Assembly: GCF_014904065.1 (NCBI RefSeq)
Contig: NZ_JACXJG010000003.1
Coordinates: forward strand, 71,604-78,654
From: Gulosibacter sediminis
GTDB taxonomy: Bacteria > Actinomycetota > Actinomycetes > Actinomycetales > Microbacteriaceae
Direction of reading: 5' to 3'
DNA length: 7,051 nt
A program made the translations under genes and the position numbers. This document shows positions 6,882-7,051 of this stretch, piece after piece. Each line of letters opens with the position of its first letter. The stretch's first letter is position 1. The notes under the pieces are model-generated. The model saw only the letters and a list, made by a program, of their open reading frames with translations, did no database searches and had not been told where the DNA came from.

Positions 6882-7051
6882 TCAGTCGGCCAGGATGCGC
6901 GCGCCGCCGCTCGGCCCGTTCGCCCGGACGACGGTGTCGCCGCGCGCGCGAAACGACGCGGCGAGCGCATCCGCCGCCGCCGCATCCGCCGCGAGGAACG
7001 CGAGGGTCGGGCCAGAGCCCGAGATGATGCCGGCGAGGGCGCCGGCGCCCT
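6882..7051 (-). CDS. ispE: 4-diphosphocytidyl-2-C-methyl-D-erythritol kinase, C-terminal end (partial)
   Basis: Only the last 56 or so codons are inside the window; the 5' part lies beyond the right edge. The translated end contains AGIISGSGPTLAFL, the glycine-rich third GHMP-kinase motif in the form typical of IspE. It finishes NGPSGGARILAD followed by TGA, a common ending of actinobacterial IspE. IspE phosphorylates the 2-hydroxyl of CDP-methylerythritol using ATP, in the non-mevalonate isoprenoid pathway in the cytosol. Between motif and end lies an alanine-rich helix encoded by tandem GCG codons broken by GAT (about 6966-6992), a low-complexity spot. Another GHMP kinase cannot be fully excluded from so short a piece. 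Confidence 0.82.
   Translation of the reverse strand, partial: GAGALAGIISGSGPTLAFLAADAAAADALAASFRARGDTVVRANGPSGGARILAD

Overview
The window is high-GC DNA, roughly two thirds G+C by eye, with codons ending mostly in G or C. All five genes recognised are on the minus strand, so transcription runs from the right edge to the left edge. Dynamins of the mycobacterial IniA and IniC type, a single-spanning Hsp70-like protein and a CPWA-type hydroquinone reductase together point to a high-GC Actinomycetota. A Microbacteriaceae-like genus is my best guess, but that is inference from protein flavour and not from a marker gene.

Layout in the direction of transcription. (1) 7051-6882 is the C-terminal end of ispE, a non-mevalonate isoprenoid pathway kinase, cut by the window edge. 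(2) An 82-base gap with small inverted repeats follows. It ends in a TANNNT-type -10 placed exactly for a leaderless transcript. (3) 6799-5723 encodes a glutathionyl/mycothionyl-hydroquinone reductase-like protein. (4) A 66-base gap follows. (5) 5656-3800 encodes a 618-residue dynamin-family GTPase resembling IniA, with a hydrophobic glycine-rich membrane segment and a C-terminal helix. (6) An 85-base gap carries a good Shine-Dalgarno sequence. (7) 3714-1489 encodes a 741-residue Hsp70-like protein. It has an actin-like ATPase domain but no substrate-binding domain. In its place are a Q/N/P/G/S-rich linker, one transmembrane helix and a four-cysteine extracytoplasmic domain. (8) 1489-41 encodes a 482-residue second dynamin-family GTPase resembling IniC. 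It is coupled to the Hsp70 gene by a TAATG stop-start overlap. The last 40 bases (40-1) hold nothing I can assign.

The most interesting part is the block from 5656 to 41, IniA-like GTPase, then membrane-anchored Hsp70-like ATPase, then IniC-like GTPase. The mycobacterial iniBAC operon has a glycine-rich IniB with the two dynamins. Here an ATPase with an external domain lies between them. I infer a membrane-associated machine. The two GTPases would probably act as a pair at the inner face of the membrane, and the Hsp70-like protein would link an envelope-side sensor to cytosolic ATPase activity. Envelope-stress repair, antibiotic tolerance and phage resistance are all possible roles; the sequence alone does not choose between them. 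The hydroquinone reductase and ispE look like ordinary metabolic neighbours.
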